DNA of 64,000 bases. It comes from CAZSLC01 sp964607675. GTDB lineage: Bacteria; Bacteroidota; Bacteroidia; Bacteroidales; UBA932. The notes beneath the pieces were generated by a model. The model was not told the DNA's origin. It did no database searches and saw only the letters and a program-made list of their open reading frames with translations. Location: contig CAZSLC010000006.1 in assembly GCA_964607675.1 (NCBI GenBank), positions 1 to 64,000 of the forward strand, read 5' to 3'. Positions 17,760 to 26,987 of this stretch are shown piece after piece (position 1 is the stretch's first letter; each line of letters opens with the position of its first letter). A program made the translations under genes and the position numbers.

Positions 17760-19082
17760 ATGAATAAAACAAAAATATCACCTTGGGCATGGGTTCCGAC
17801 TTTATATTTCGCAGAAGGGATACCCTATTTCATTGTAAACAATATTTCAGTTACAATGTTTACAAAAATGGGGGTACCAAATGGAGAAATGGCCCTTTTT
17901 ACAAGTTTACTATATTTACCTTGGTTTATAAAGCCTCTATGGAGCCCATTTGTTGATATCATAAAAACTAAGAGGTGGTGGATTATTACTATGCAAATAT
18001 TGATGTCGGCAGCCTTTATTTTATTGACATTGTCAATACCTCACCCAGATGCTGCTACTATTGCTGCTGTTGATACCCCAGTAAGTATGTTTACGATCAC
18101 ATTGATACTCTTTATTATTACTGCATTTGCCTCTGCTACCCACGATATAGCGGCCGACGGGTTTTATATGTTGGCCCTCTCACAAAAGGATCAGTCCCTA
18201 TTTGTAGGTATTAGAAGTACATTTTACAGACTTTCGTCTATATTTGGCCAAGGGGTTTTAGTATTTATTGCAGGGCTGATGGAGGCCAAAACAGGCAATA
18301 TACCGAGGGCATGGATGGTGACAATGCTTATAACTGCTGTTATTTTCTCCTGTGTTACTCTTTGGCACTCATTTTTTGTCCCCAAGCCTGCCAATGACCA
18401 AGGGAAGATTGATGATGGAGAGAAAGGGAAAGCAAAACTCATAATCAAAGAGTTCGGAAGGACATTTGCTACATATTTTAAAAAACCAGGAGTTTGGATT
18501 GCCATTTTATTTATGTTGCTTTATCGTCTTCCTGAGGCATTTCTATTGAAAATGGTAAATCCATTTTTACTCTCCCCTGTAGATGTTGGGGGGCTTGGAT
18601 TGGCAACAGAAAAAGTGGGTATCGTATATGGCACGATTGGGGTGTTGTTCTTGACTATTGGGGGGATATTGGGGGGAATAGCGGCATCACGTTGGGGGCT
18701 TAAAAAATCACTTTGGCCTATGGCTGCATGTATGACATTGCCATGTCTTACATTTGTATATCTTGCTATGGTGCAACCTACCAATGTGGTTCTTATAAGT
18801 ATTGCAGTTGCCATTGAACAATTCGGCTATGGATTTGGATTCACAGCATATATGTTGTACATGATGTATTTTTCAGAAGGAGAGTTCAAAACTGCACACT
18901 ATGCAATATGTACCGCATTTATGGCTTTAAGCATGATGATACCAGGGATGTTTGCTGGTTATTTGCAGGAGTGGATGGGATATGTCAATTTCTTCTGGTT
19001 GGTGATGGTGTGTTGTGTGGCTACAGTTATTATGACATTTGTAATAAAAAACCGAGTGAATGGGGAGTATGGTAGAAAATAA
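17760..19082 (+). CDS. AmpG-like MFS permease
   Basis: A 440-residue major facilitator with about 12 transmembrane helices. It opens with PWAWVPTLYFAEGIPYFIVN, typical of the AmpG branch, and has the conserved SATHDIAADGFY segment in the N-terminal half. AmpG imports anhydro-muropeptides or GlcNAc-anhydroMurNAc across the inner membrane. Lying between the SpoIID-domain protein and a NamZ-like exo-muramidase, it probably imports wall fragments released by those enzymes. I leave the gene name open because Bacteroidota AmpG-like proteins are diverse. Confidence 0.85.
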   Translation: MNKTKISPWAWVPTLYFAEGIPYFIVNNISVTMFTKMGVPNGEMALFTSLLYLPWFIKPLWSPFVDIIKTKRWWIITMQILMSAAFILLTLSIPHPDAATIAAVDTPVSMFTITLILFIITAFASATHDIAADGFYMLALSQKDQSLFVGIRSTFYRLSSIFGQGVLVFIAGLMEAKTGNIPRAWMVTMLITAVIFSCVTLWHSFFVPKPANDQGKIDDGEKGKAKLIIKEFGRTFATYFKKPGVWIAILFMLLYRLPEAFLLKMVNPFLLSPVDVGGLGLATEKVGIVYGTIGVLFLTIGGILGGIAASRWGLKKSLWPMAACMTLPCLTFVYLAMVQPTNVVLISIAVAIEQFGYGFGFTAYMLYMMYFSEGEFKTAHYAICTAFMALSMMIPGMFAGYLQEWMGYVNFFWLVMVCCVATVIMTFVIKNRVNGEYGRK

Positions 19083-19100
19083 ACAATTTAAGAAAGTAAT

Positions 19101-20366
19101 ATGAAAAATAAATTATTTGTAATAATATCAGTATTAGTGGTTTTACTATTTACAAATGTTAATTGTAAAGCTCAAAAATCAACAGTTCTTACAGGTATTG
19201 ACGTCCTTCAACAGAATGGGTTTAAGCAATTGAAAGGGAAAAAAGTAGGTCTTGTGACCAATCCTACTGGGATAAATAAAGATTTAATATCAACAGTAGA
19301 TATACTTTTCGGGGCAAAAGATGTGCAATTGGTCGCCCTTTATGGACCTGAACATGGAGTCAGAGGAGATGTACACGCTGGAGATAAGGTAGAAGGTAAT
19401 ATAGACCCAAAGACTGGTCTCACAGCTCACTCTTTATATGGAAAAACAAGAAAACCAACGGCAGAAATGCTCAAAGGATTGGATGCTATTGTATATGATA
19501 TACAAGATAATGGATGCAGATCATATACGTATATAAGTACAATGGGAAAAATCATGGAGGCAGCGGCAGAAAACAATATCGAAGTTATAATTCTTGATAG
19601 ACCTAATCCTTTAAGTGGATTGAAGGTAGAGGGTTCGATAGTAGAAGAGGGCTTTTTATCATTTGTTAGTCAATTTAAAATACCATATATATATGGTCTC
19701 ACTTGTGGAGAATTGGCAACGATGCTCAATGAAGAGGGTATGATAAAAGATGAGTGCGGAAAAGTATTGAAATGTAAACTTACCGTAGTCCCTATGAAAG
19801 GGTGGAAACGCAATATGTTTTTTGAAGAGACTAATCTCCCTTGGGTACTCCCTTCTCCTCATGTACCACAGATTCAATCCTCATACTATTATCCTGCTAC
19901 GGGTATTTTAGGTGAACTCGGCATATATTCAATCGGAGTCGGCTATACTCTTCCATTTCAACTTATCGCTACAGAGGGTATTGATGCAGATAAACTATCG
20001 GATAGCTTAAATAGTATGAAAATTGATGGGGTGAAGTTTCGTCCAATTAACATAAAACCATTTTATGGATTAGGCTTGGGTAAAAATTTACAAGGTGTCC
20101 AAATTTATATCGTAAATAAAGCTCTCGCCCCGATAACTGAAATTCAATTTTATGTAATGGAGGCAATTGCTGCCATGTATCCTGAAAAAGCGGCATTTAA
20201 AATTGCTCCAGAGAATAGGTATAGGATGTTCGACATTGTCACTGGGAGTGATTATTACAGAACAACATTTGCAAAAAGACATAAATGGTCAGATGCAAAG
20301 CAGAGGTGGAACAAAGACAATGAATCTTTTAAAAAATTCTCATCAAAATATTATATATACAATTAA
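19101..20366 (+). CDS. NamZ-like exo-beta-N-acetylmuramidase (DUF1343, GH171), copy 1
   Basis: A 421-residue DUF1343 protein. An N-terminal signal peptide (about 1-24, ending NCKAQ) directs it to the periplasm. Family marks: GKKVGLVTNPTGI, the conserved YGPEHGVRGD, DIQDNGCRSYTYISTMG, LDRPNPLSG and PWVLPSPHVP. NamZ of Bacillus subtilis and its Tannerella forsythia homologue release MurNAc from the non-reducing end of glycan strands. It follows the AmpG-like gene by 18 nt, and a paralogue lies at 33958. It is full length. Confidence 0.85.
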   Translation: MKNKLFVIISVLVVLLFTNVNCKAQKSTVLTGIDVLQQNGFKQLKGKKVGLVTNPTGINKDLISTVDILFGAKDVQLVALYGPEHGVRGDVHAGDKVEGNIDPKTGLTAHSLYGKTRKPTAEMLKGLDAIVYDIQDNGCRSYTYISTMGKIMEAAAENNIEVIILDRPNPLSGLKVEGSIVEEGFLSFVSQFKIPYIYGLTCGELATMLNEEGMIKDECGKVLKCKLTVVPMKGWKRNMFFEETNLPWVLPSPHVPQIQSSYYYPATGILGELGIYSIGVGYTLPFQLIATEGIDADKLSDSLNSMKIDGVKFRPINIKPFYGLGLGKNLQGVQIYIVNKALAPITEIQFYVMEAIAAMYPEKAAFKIAPENRYRMFDIVTGSDYYRTTFAKRHKWSDAKQRWNKDNESFKKFSSKYYIYN

Positions 20367-20389
20367 AATTAGTTAATCTATGACTATAA

Positions 20390-20968
20390 ATGCACTCTTT
20401 AGCAAAAGAAATTAAGGAGGGTAATAGGGTTTCGTTCAGTGTGTTATATAAGGCGGAATTTGATAATCTGCATTTCTTTATAAAGCACTATGTCCACGAT
20501 TCGTCCCTCTCGAAGGATATTGTTCAGGAAGCCTTCATCGCGTTATGGAATAATAAAGGAACTATAGATGAAAATAGAAACATTAGGACTTTTTTATATT
20601 CTATAGCGAGAAATAAAGCTATTAATGTATTGAAATCAAAATATCATACAGTCAATCGTTTAAAGGCAATAGAGTTAAAAGCTGATATTAATGCACTTTC
20701 AAGTGAATATGTAACAGAAAAAATAGATGCATTGACTTTAGAAGATTTGATAGAAAAAGTATATAGTAATTTGCCTAAAACAGTAAAAAAAAGTTTCGAA
20801 TTATCAAGAAAAGAATCGATGACAAATGAGGAAATAGCAGATTTGTTAGGAATCTCTGTTAGGAGCGTCGAATATCATATTCATACCTCACTTGCTATTT
20901 TTAGAGAGAAATTGAAAGATTATTTAACATTTTTCTTCGCTTTTTTATTACTTTTCTTGTATAACTAA
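20390..20968 (+). CDS. ECF RNA polymerase sigma factor
   Basis: A 192-residue extracytoplasmic-function sigma factor. Region 2 (about 20-90) contains DIVQEAFIALWNN and NIRTFLYSIARNKAINVLK; region 4 (about 120-180) contains the HTH segment TNEEIADLLGISVRSVEYHIHTSL. The C-terminus ends in a short hydrophobic stretch. It precedes its probable FecR-type anti-sigma factor by 6 nt, and downstream lie an STN-domain SusC, a SusD and two peptidases. In such systems transport through SusC releases the sigma factor, which activates the locus. Confidence 0.93.
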   Translation: MHSLAKEIKEGNRVSFSVLYKAEFDNLHFFIKHYVHDSSLSKDIVQEAFIALWNNKGTIDENRNIRTFLYSIARNKAINVLKSKYHTVNRLKAIELKADINALSSEYVTEKIDALTLEDLIEKVYSNLPKTVKKSFELSRKESMTNEEIADLLGISVRSVEYHIHTSLAIFREKLKDYLTFFFAFLLLFLYN

Positions 20969-20974
20969 TGAATT

Positions 20975-21976
20975 ATGAATAAAAGCACAATTATAAACTA
21001 TATTAAAGGGAACCTTTCTAAAAAAGAGAAGGAAAATTTTCTCAAATCTTTAGAGAGAGATAGTGACTTAGCAAACGAGTATGCGAAGATAAAAAGTGAG
21101 TATGTTTTTGACAATTTGCCCAATACACCTACATTTATAAAGAAAAGAAGAATTGCTCCAATCCTATCTACAATTACTAAGATAGCTGCTGTTTTATCAA
21201 TCCCTTTGTTCGGATATTTTGTTTATGACAGTTTTTTCTCTTTGAGTTCTATTGAAAAGAGTACAAACGACTACCCTCAATCTAATATCGTTGAGGTTGT
21301 TAAAGATATGAAAACAACTACTGCTCCCATGCTTAAATATTATTCAACAGCTGGAGTGATGGGGAGAGTTGTTCTTCCAGATAGTTCGATAGTTTGGCTA
21401 AATAATGGCTCAACTATCGAATTCCCAGCACAATTTGACTCAGATATTAGAAAGGTGGTTTTTTCTGGTGAGGGATATTTTCAGGTAAGGTCAAATAGTG
21501 AATGGCCAATGACCATCACCACCCCTACAGGTATATCTGCAATTGTGCGTGGTACTGAATTTAATCTTAATTGCTACAAAGAGGATAAATTTTTTAAACT
21601 GACGATGATAAATGGAAATTTATCTGTCTATAGAGAGTTAACCAATTCCATTATTAATGTGACGGATAAAGAGCAAGTAATAATTAATAAGGGGACAATC
21701 GGTCCCGACTCGGCTTGTAAAATATATGCAGATGTAGATTATGTCACTGCGTGGAAGAAGGGTATCCTCAAATTTAACAACACTCAGATGAGTGAAGTTG
21801 CGAATAGAATTTCGAGGTGGTATGGTTGCAATGTTATCATTCATAGCAACATTATTCAAAATTATAGATTTACAGGAGAATTTCACTCTGAGTCACTAAT
21901 TCAGGTGCTTGAAACCATTAAATTGAGTTCAAATGTTAGATTTTCAATAATGAATAAGGATGTAGTTCTTTTTTAA
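20975..21976 (+). CDS. FecR-family anti-sigma factor
   Basis: A 333-residue inner-membrane regulator. There is a cytoplasmic N-terminus (about 1-70), one transmembrane helix (about 75-93), a periplasmic FecR domain (about 120-225, including GRVVLPDSSIVWLNNGSTIEFP and GEGYFQVRSN), and a C-terminal DUF4974-type domain (about 260-333, starting KGILKFNNTQMSEVANRI). It should hold the upstream sigma factor inactive and receive a signal from the STN domain of the SusC encoded downstream. A strong terminator separates it from that SusC gene. Confidence 0.93.
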   Translation: MNKSTIINYIKGNLSKKEKENFLKSLERDSDLANEYAKIKSEYVFDNLPNTPTFIKKRRIAPILSTITKIAAVLSIPLFGYFVYDSFFSLSSIEKSTNDYPQSNIVEVVKDMKTTTAPMLKYYSTAGVMGRVVLPDSSIVWLNNGSTIEFPAQFDSDIRKVVFSGEGYFQVRSNSEWPMTITTPTGISAIVRGTEFNLNCYKEDKFFKLTMINGNLSVYRELTNSIINVTDKEQVIINKGTIGPDSACKIYADVDYVTAWKKGILKFNNTQMSEVANRISRWYGCNVIIHSNIIQNYRFTGEFHSESLIQVLETIKLSSNVRFSIMNKDVVLF

Positions 21977-21992
21977 AGAAAAAAAATATTAT

Positions 21993-22029
21993 AAAAACGA
22001 CTTTATTTTCTTCGGTAAAGTCGTTTTTT
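21993..22029 (+). terminator. intrinsic terminator between anti-sigma and SusC genes
   Basis: A 13-bp perfect stem, AAAAACGACTTTA (21993-22005) with TAAAGTCGTTTTT, a 10-nt loop containing CTTCGG, and a final T-run. It separates the regulator transcript from the SusC operon, implying a separate promoter in 22030-22066; no clear TAnnTTTG is visible there, as expected for an ECF-dependent promoter. Confidence 0.85.
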
Positions 22030-22066
22030 ATTGTATATCATACATAAAACTACTTATTAAACTCAT

Positions 22067-25000
22067 ATGAAACAAAAAAACTATCTAAACAAATGGTTTG
22101 CCATGGCCTTAGCATTAGTGTTAGGAGCGGTGGTGTTGTTCCCTCAGCAATTATCTGCTCAGGAGATCAAACTTAACGTTGAAAACCAAAAATTATCATC
22201 GGTTCTTGAATTGATTCAAAAGCAAACATCGTATAAGTTTGCTTACAATAATTCTATAGTAGATGTAAATCGTTTGATTACTTTAAAATCTAAAGGTGAG
22301 TCATTAGAACAAATTTTAAATCAGCTATTTAAAGATACTGATATCACTTACAAAATTAGTGCAAATCAAATAGTGCTCTCACCCAAATCTTTTCTCCAAA
22401 CTACGTCAAAGGAGATTGACTTAAAAGGGGTTATCACAGATGCTGTTTCGGGTGAGCCAATTCCTTTTGCCTCCATTCAAGTAAAGGGGACAATGATTGG
22501 AACGACTACTGACGATATGGGAAAGTATTCTATGAAGGTACCCTCTTTAGGTTCATTGTTGATTAGTTTTGTTGGATATAAAACAGTTGAAATTGCAATC
22601 AATAATAGGGCAATTGTAAATGCTACTTTAAAACAAGATGCAGAAAATTTGGAAGATGTTATTGTTGTTGCTTATGGAACAGCAAAGAAAGAGTCCTACT
22701 CAGGTTCTGCTGCGATTGTAAAATCAGATGCAATACTCGAAAATCCAACCTCCTCCTTTGAACAAGCACTGCAAGGTAAAGTTGCAGGGATGCAGGTAGT
22801 CCCTTCTTCAGGACAACCAGGCGCAACTACTTCATTTCGAATCAGAGGTTCGGGGTCGCTTAATGCATCAAATGAACCATTGTATGTAATTGACGGGGTA
22901 GCAACTACTTCAACACAATATTCAATGATAGCAGATGATGCATCAAGTTCATCAAGCATTTTATCATCTATTAACCCTCAAGATATTGAATCAATTACCA
23001 TCTTGAAAGATGCTGCGGCAGCTTCACTTTATGGTTCAAGGGCAGCCAACGGAGTTGTAATTATCACTACAAAATCGGGTAAAAAGGGGGAAGGGAAATT
23101 TAACCTTAATGCTCAAGTAGGAGTTTCTGCAGTTCCAAAAAGGTTTGACCTTATGAACTCTGCTGAACATTACCAAACAGTATTCAATGCATATTTCAGA
23201 GATCGTAAATCTCAAGGGTTCTCTCCTTCTGATGCTGCGAATTGGGCTAATTCGCAAACTCAAGGTCTCATCACCTTCAACCCATACAATATGGATCAAC
23301 CTTATGATGCAAATGGCAATCTTGTAGCTGGTGCAAAAGTGATCGTTGATACAGATTGGCAAAAAGAGGTGCTTTCACCAGGTTTGACACAAGACTATAA
23401 TGGAAGTTTTACAGGTGGTACCGAAAATTTATCATATTTCTTCTCTGGTGGATTTTTTGACCAAAAAGGGACCTCTCCATCTTCAAGATATACCAGATAT
23501 TCAGGAAAAGCTAATATCACTGCCCAAATTAAGCCTTGGCTTCGTGCTGGGATGAATACTACATTTTCACTTTCAAACCAAAATACAGAAGTTGCTGGTG
23601 GTGCAGGAGCTTCACCTCTATACAATGCTCTCTATTTTCCAAGTGGAGTGCCAGTATATTTAACAGATAAATCTGGCAATTTAATCCTTGATCAAAAAGG
23701 GGAAAAACAATTCAATTGGCTTAACCCTGTATCTAAAGACTTCAACCCACTTGCAATACCATTTATGGATATTAATAGAACAAAGACATACAGACTACTT
23801 GCCTCTATGTTCCTGGAAATTAAGTTTATGGAGGGGCTGAAGTTAAAAACTACTTTCTCTCCCGATTATGTCAATCTATATGAGATAAAATTCTGGAATA
23901 AAAATCACGGTAATGGTCCTGCATACGGAGGACGTTCAGAAAGGCACCAAACACATGATTTGATGATTACCTCTACAACCACTTTAGATTTTAATAGAAG
24001 ATTTGGGAATGATAAGCACGGAGTCTCTGCAATGGTTGGTTTTGAGGCGTGGAATAGTACAAGGGAATATGCCCTTGCACAAGGAACAAAATTTGCTTTT
24101 GACTTTATGAATGAATTAGTTGCATCTACAAGCCCATTAGCTCCATCTTCATGGACCTCTAAAGAGGTGCTTCTATCCTATATCGCTCGTGCAGAATATG
24201 ATTATGATAATAAATATTTTATTTCTGGGTCATTCAGAAGAGATGGTTCATCAGTTTTTGGAGCAGACAACAAGTGGGGTAATTTTTACAGTGTAGGAGC
24301 TTCATGGCGTATTGACAACGAGAGTTTCCTTAAAGATGTTAGTTGGGTTAATTCTTTAAAATTACGCGCAAGTTATGGTACATCTGGAAACAATTTAGGT
24401 GTAGCAAGATATCAATCTCTCGGAGTTTGGTCTGCTGGGGATGGTTTCAACTATGGTACATACCCTGGTTTTTCACACACACAATTTGCAAATCCTGAAT
24501 TGGGTTGGGAAAAACAAGCCATGTTCAATGTGGGTATTGACTATGCTTTCTTAGATCATAGAATATATGGATCAATTGAGTATTATAATAAAACTTCAAA
24601 AGACCTTCTATATTTATTCCCACTTCCAACATCACACGGTATCAAATCAGTAATGAAGAACCTTGCAAAGGTCACAAATAACGGATTTGAATTTGAGATC
24701 GGTGCAGAAGTGATAAGGGGCAAAGACTTCACATGGGACTTAAGTTTCAATTTGTCTTCGTCAACTGATAAAATATTAGACCTTGCAGGTAACGATGATG
24801 TAGTAATGAGTGAGACCAAAAAAATATGGAAGGTAGGACATAGTCAATACGAATTTTATATGCCTACTTGGATGGGAGTTGACAAAAATACTGGAAAACC
24901 ATTGTGGAAAAAAGGAACTGGAACAACAAGTGAATATGGTCAAGCTGATTATGAATTACAAGGAAAAGCAACTCCCGATGTATATGGTGGATTTTATAAC

Positions 25001-25477
25001 AATCTTTCATGGAAAGGCCTTTCTCTCTCATTTATGCTCTATTATAGTATCGGAGGTAAAGTCTATGATGCACTTTACGCAAGTGTTATGCATGAAGGGG
25101 GAGAAGCAGGAAAAAATATGCATAGAGATGATTTAGGTGCATGGACCCCTGAATCTCCAAATACAAATATTCCAGCCATTGTTAATGCAGGTACACTTAT
25201 GACCAATTCAGAATCAACAAGATTCTTATATGATGCGACTTACATTAAATTAAAAAATGTAAACCTTTCATACACATTGCCTAAAAAGATATTTGGTAGT
25301 CAAAAGATACTTAGCGGAGTAAAAGTTTATTTCAATGCTGATAACCTATTCACATGGTTTAAGAGCGATTGGAAAGGATATGATGATTTAGATATTTATG
25401 GAGTTGGTGGTTACAACGATCTTGTAACAATGCCATTATCAAGAACATTTACTTTTGGACTTAATTTGACATTCTAA
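22067..25477 (+). CDS. SusC/RagA-family TonB-dependent transporter with STN signalling domain
   Basis: A 1136-residue outer-membrane protein. It has a signal peptide (1-31, ending LSA-Q), an STN domain (about 34-105, starting KLNVENQKLSSVLELIQ), a carboxypeptidase-regulatory-like domain (about 118-190, starting LKGVITDAVSGEPIPFASI), a TonB-box-like IVVAYGTAKK, a plug ending LYGSRAANGVVIITT, and a barrel to the C-terminal GLNLTF. The STN domain contacts the FecR-type anti-sigma factor, whose gene lies just upstream. SusD follows after 9 nt, then two S9 peptidases, so peptides are the favoured substrate by analogy with the RagAB oligopeptide importer (inference). Confidence 0.95.
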   Translation: MKQKNYLNKWFAMALALVLGAVVLFPQQLSAQEIKLNVENQKLSSVLELIQKQTSYKFAYNNSIVDVNRLITLKSKGESLEQILNQLFKDTDITYKISANQIVLSPKSFLQTTSKEIDLKGVITDAVSGEPIPFASIQVKGTMIGTTTDDMGKYSMKVPSLGSLLISFVGYKTVEIAINNRAIVNATLKQDAENLEDVIVVAYGTAKKESYSGSAAIVKSDAILENPTSSFEQALQGKVAGMQVVPSSGQPGATTSFRIRGSGSLNASNEPLYVIDGVATTSTQYSMIADDASSSSSILSSINPQDIESITILKDAAAASLYGSRAANGVVIITTKSGKKGEGKFNLNAQVGVSAVPKRFDLMNSAEHYQTVFNAYFRDRKSQGFSPSDAANWANSQTQGLITFNPYNMDQPYDANGNLVAGAKVIVDTDWQKEVLSPGLTQDYNGSFTGGTENLSYFFSGGFFDQKGTSPSSRYTRYSGKANITAQIKPWLRAGMNTTFSLSNQNTEVAGGAGASPLYNALYFPSGVPVYLTDKSGNLILDQKGEKQFNWLNPVSKDFNPLAIPFMDINRTKTYRLLASMFLEIKFMEGLKLKTTFSPDYVNLYEIKFWNKNHGNGPAYGGRSERHQTHDLMITSTTTLDFNRRFGNDKHGVSAMVGFEAWNSTREYALAQGTKFAFDFMNELVASTSPLAPSSWTSKEVLLSYIARAEYDYDNKYFISGSFRRDGSSVFGADNKWGNFYSVGASWRIDNESFLKDVSWVNSLKLRASYGTSGNNLGVARYQSLGVWSAGDGFNYGTYPGFSHTQFANPELGWEKQAMFNVGIDYAFLDHRIYGSIEYYNKTSKDLLYLFPLPTSHGIKSVMKNLAKVTNNGFEFEIGAEVIRGKDFTWDLSFNLSSSTDKILDLAGNDDVVMSETKKIWKVGHSQYEFYMPTWMGVDKNTGKPLWKKGTGTTSEYGQADYELQGKATPDVYGGFYNNLSWKGLSLSFMLYYSIGGKVYDALYASVMHEGGEAGKNMHRDDLGAWTPESPNTNIPAIVNAGTLMTNSESTRFLYDATYIKLKNVNLSYTLPKKIFGSQKILSGVKVYFNADNLFTWFKSDWKGYDDLDIYGVGGYNDLVTMPLSRTFTFGLNLTF

Positions 25478-25486
25478 CATAGAAAA

Positions 25487-26977
25487 ATGAATAAAATGAA
25501 AACAAAAATATATTTAAGTTTATTAATAGCTCTCTTCTTAGGAGTTTCATGTAATAAAGACTTAACGCAGCTTCCTACTGATTCTGTTTCAGATGAGCAA
25601 ATTTTCTCATCAGTAGATGCCGCCCAAACAGCTTTAAATGCTGGTCATAGATCAATTGGACACTATCAAAATCATACATTGGGCTATATTATGGCCGATG
25701 TAATGGGTGAAGATGCACTTATGACAAGTGGTGCTTATGGAAGACCAACCTACAATTGGAATGTTTTCTCATATACATATTCTCAAGTTCCCACTAGTAC
25801 CCCATGGTGGTCAGGCTATTCAAATTATATATGGCCACTTAGTTATAAAGCTATAGATGCAGCAAACTCAATTATAAAGTATGTAGCTGAACTCCCCGAA
25901 TCTGCTAAAAGAGACGATCTCATTGCCAAAGCACATGGATTGAGGGGATATGCATATCTATACCTTATAAGGCTTTTTGCTCCTGCTTACACACTTGATA
26001 AAAACGCGCAAGGGGTTATTCTAAGGCTTGAACCAGCAAACGCAGCATCTGATCACCTTCCAAGGGCCACTGTTGAAGATATTTATAAACAAGTAATAAA
26101 TGATTTGACTTTTGCATTAAATAATATCACCGACAATAATGTTGAATTTATCACACCAAGAAGTGCTGCATTGTTGTTAGCAAGAGCGTACCTTGACATG
26201 GCAGACTATACAAATGCCAAGAAATATGCCGAATTTGCTGCAAATAACATATTTGATGGTTCAAACTTAATGAGTCAAGAAGAATGGAAATCTGGATTTA
26301 AAGAACGCAATTCGGAGTGGCTATGGGCTCACTTTTTCACCCCTGCTACTTGTAATATTTTTGCATCTGTTCCATCTTTCTATTATCATGCCTCTGGCTA
26401 TAAAGGATATCCTTATGGTGGCAAAGTAGATATTGATGACATGTTATCAGATAAAGCAATTGACATGTGGGATGGTTATGGAACAGTAAGATTTACCAAA
26501 GCATTTGTAAGCAAATTTGAAGACAAAGATTGCAGAAAACGTTTCCCATTTTATTTCTATGAAGAAGATGGATATTTTACTTCAAAATTTAATCATAGAA
26601 CAATGATGGGGGATGCTGAATTTCCAATGGCAAGAATCGCAGAAGCTTATTTGATCAAAGCTGAATGTGAAGTCCACCTAGGGGGAGATGCAGCTGCACC
26701 ATTAAATGCATTGCAAGTTAAGAGAGGAGCTACCACTACAGCTGCAACATTAGAAAATATATATCTTGAAAGAAGAAAGGAATTATATGGCGAGGGGCAC
26801 AGATTACATGATATTAGAAGGTTGCATATTCCTTTAATTAGAACTACAAGTCAAGAACATTGGGCAAAAGTTGACCTTCCAGCTGATAGCCCTAGATTAA
26901 TGCTTCCTATCCCTGAAAATGAGATGTTATTCAACAAAAAATTGGAGGCTAAAGATCAGAATGAATATTGGAGATAA
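25487..26977 (+). CDS. SusD/RagB-family outer-membrane lipoprotein
   Basis: A 496-residue SusD homologue. Lipobox GVSCNKDL lies near residue 22; the start could also be 25496. Family segments: AHGLRGYAYLYLIRLF (about 148-163) and RRKELYGEGHRLHDIRRL near the C-terminus. It forms the surface lid of the STN-containing SusC upstream. The S9 peptidase gene begins 11 nt after its stop. Confidence 0.95.
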   Translation: MNKMKTKIYLSLLIALFLGVSCNKDLTQLPTDSVSDEQIFSSVDAAQTALNAGHRSIGHYQNHTLGYIMADVMGEDALMTSGAYGRPTYNWNVFSYTYSQVPTSTPWWSGYSNYIWPLSYKAIDAANSIIKYVAELPESAKRDDLIAKAHGLRGYAYLYLIRLFAPAYTLDKNAQGVILRLEPANAASDHLPRATVEDIYKQVINDLTFALNNITDNNVEFITPRSAALLLARAYLDMADYTNAKKYAEFAANNIFDGSNLMSQEEWKSGFKERNSEWLWAHFFTPATCNIFASVPSFYYHASGYKGYPYGGKVDIDDMLSDKAIDMWDGYGTVRFTKAFVSKFEDKDCRKRFPFYFYEEDGYFTSKFNHRTMMGDAEFPMARIAEAYLIKAECEVHLGGDAAAPLNALQVKRGATTTAATLENIYLERRKELYGEGHRLHDIRRLHIPLIRTTSQEHWAKVDLPADSPRLMLPIPENEMLFNKKLEAKDQNEYWR

Positions 26978-26987
26978 AAGGTTAGTA

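Noticed and set aside
26919..26987. N-terminal extension of the first S9 peptidase into SusD
   Set aside because: The extension is an artefact of an open frame inside SusD; the lipoprotein signal peptide starts at 26988.
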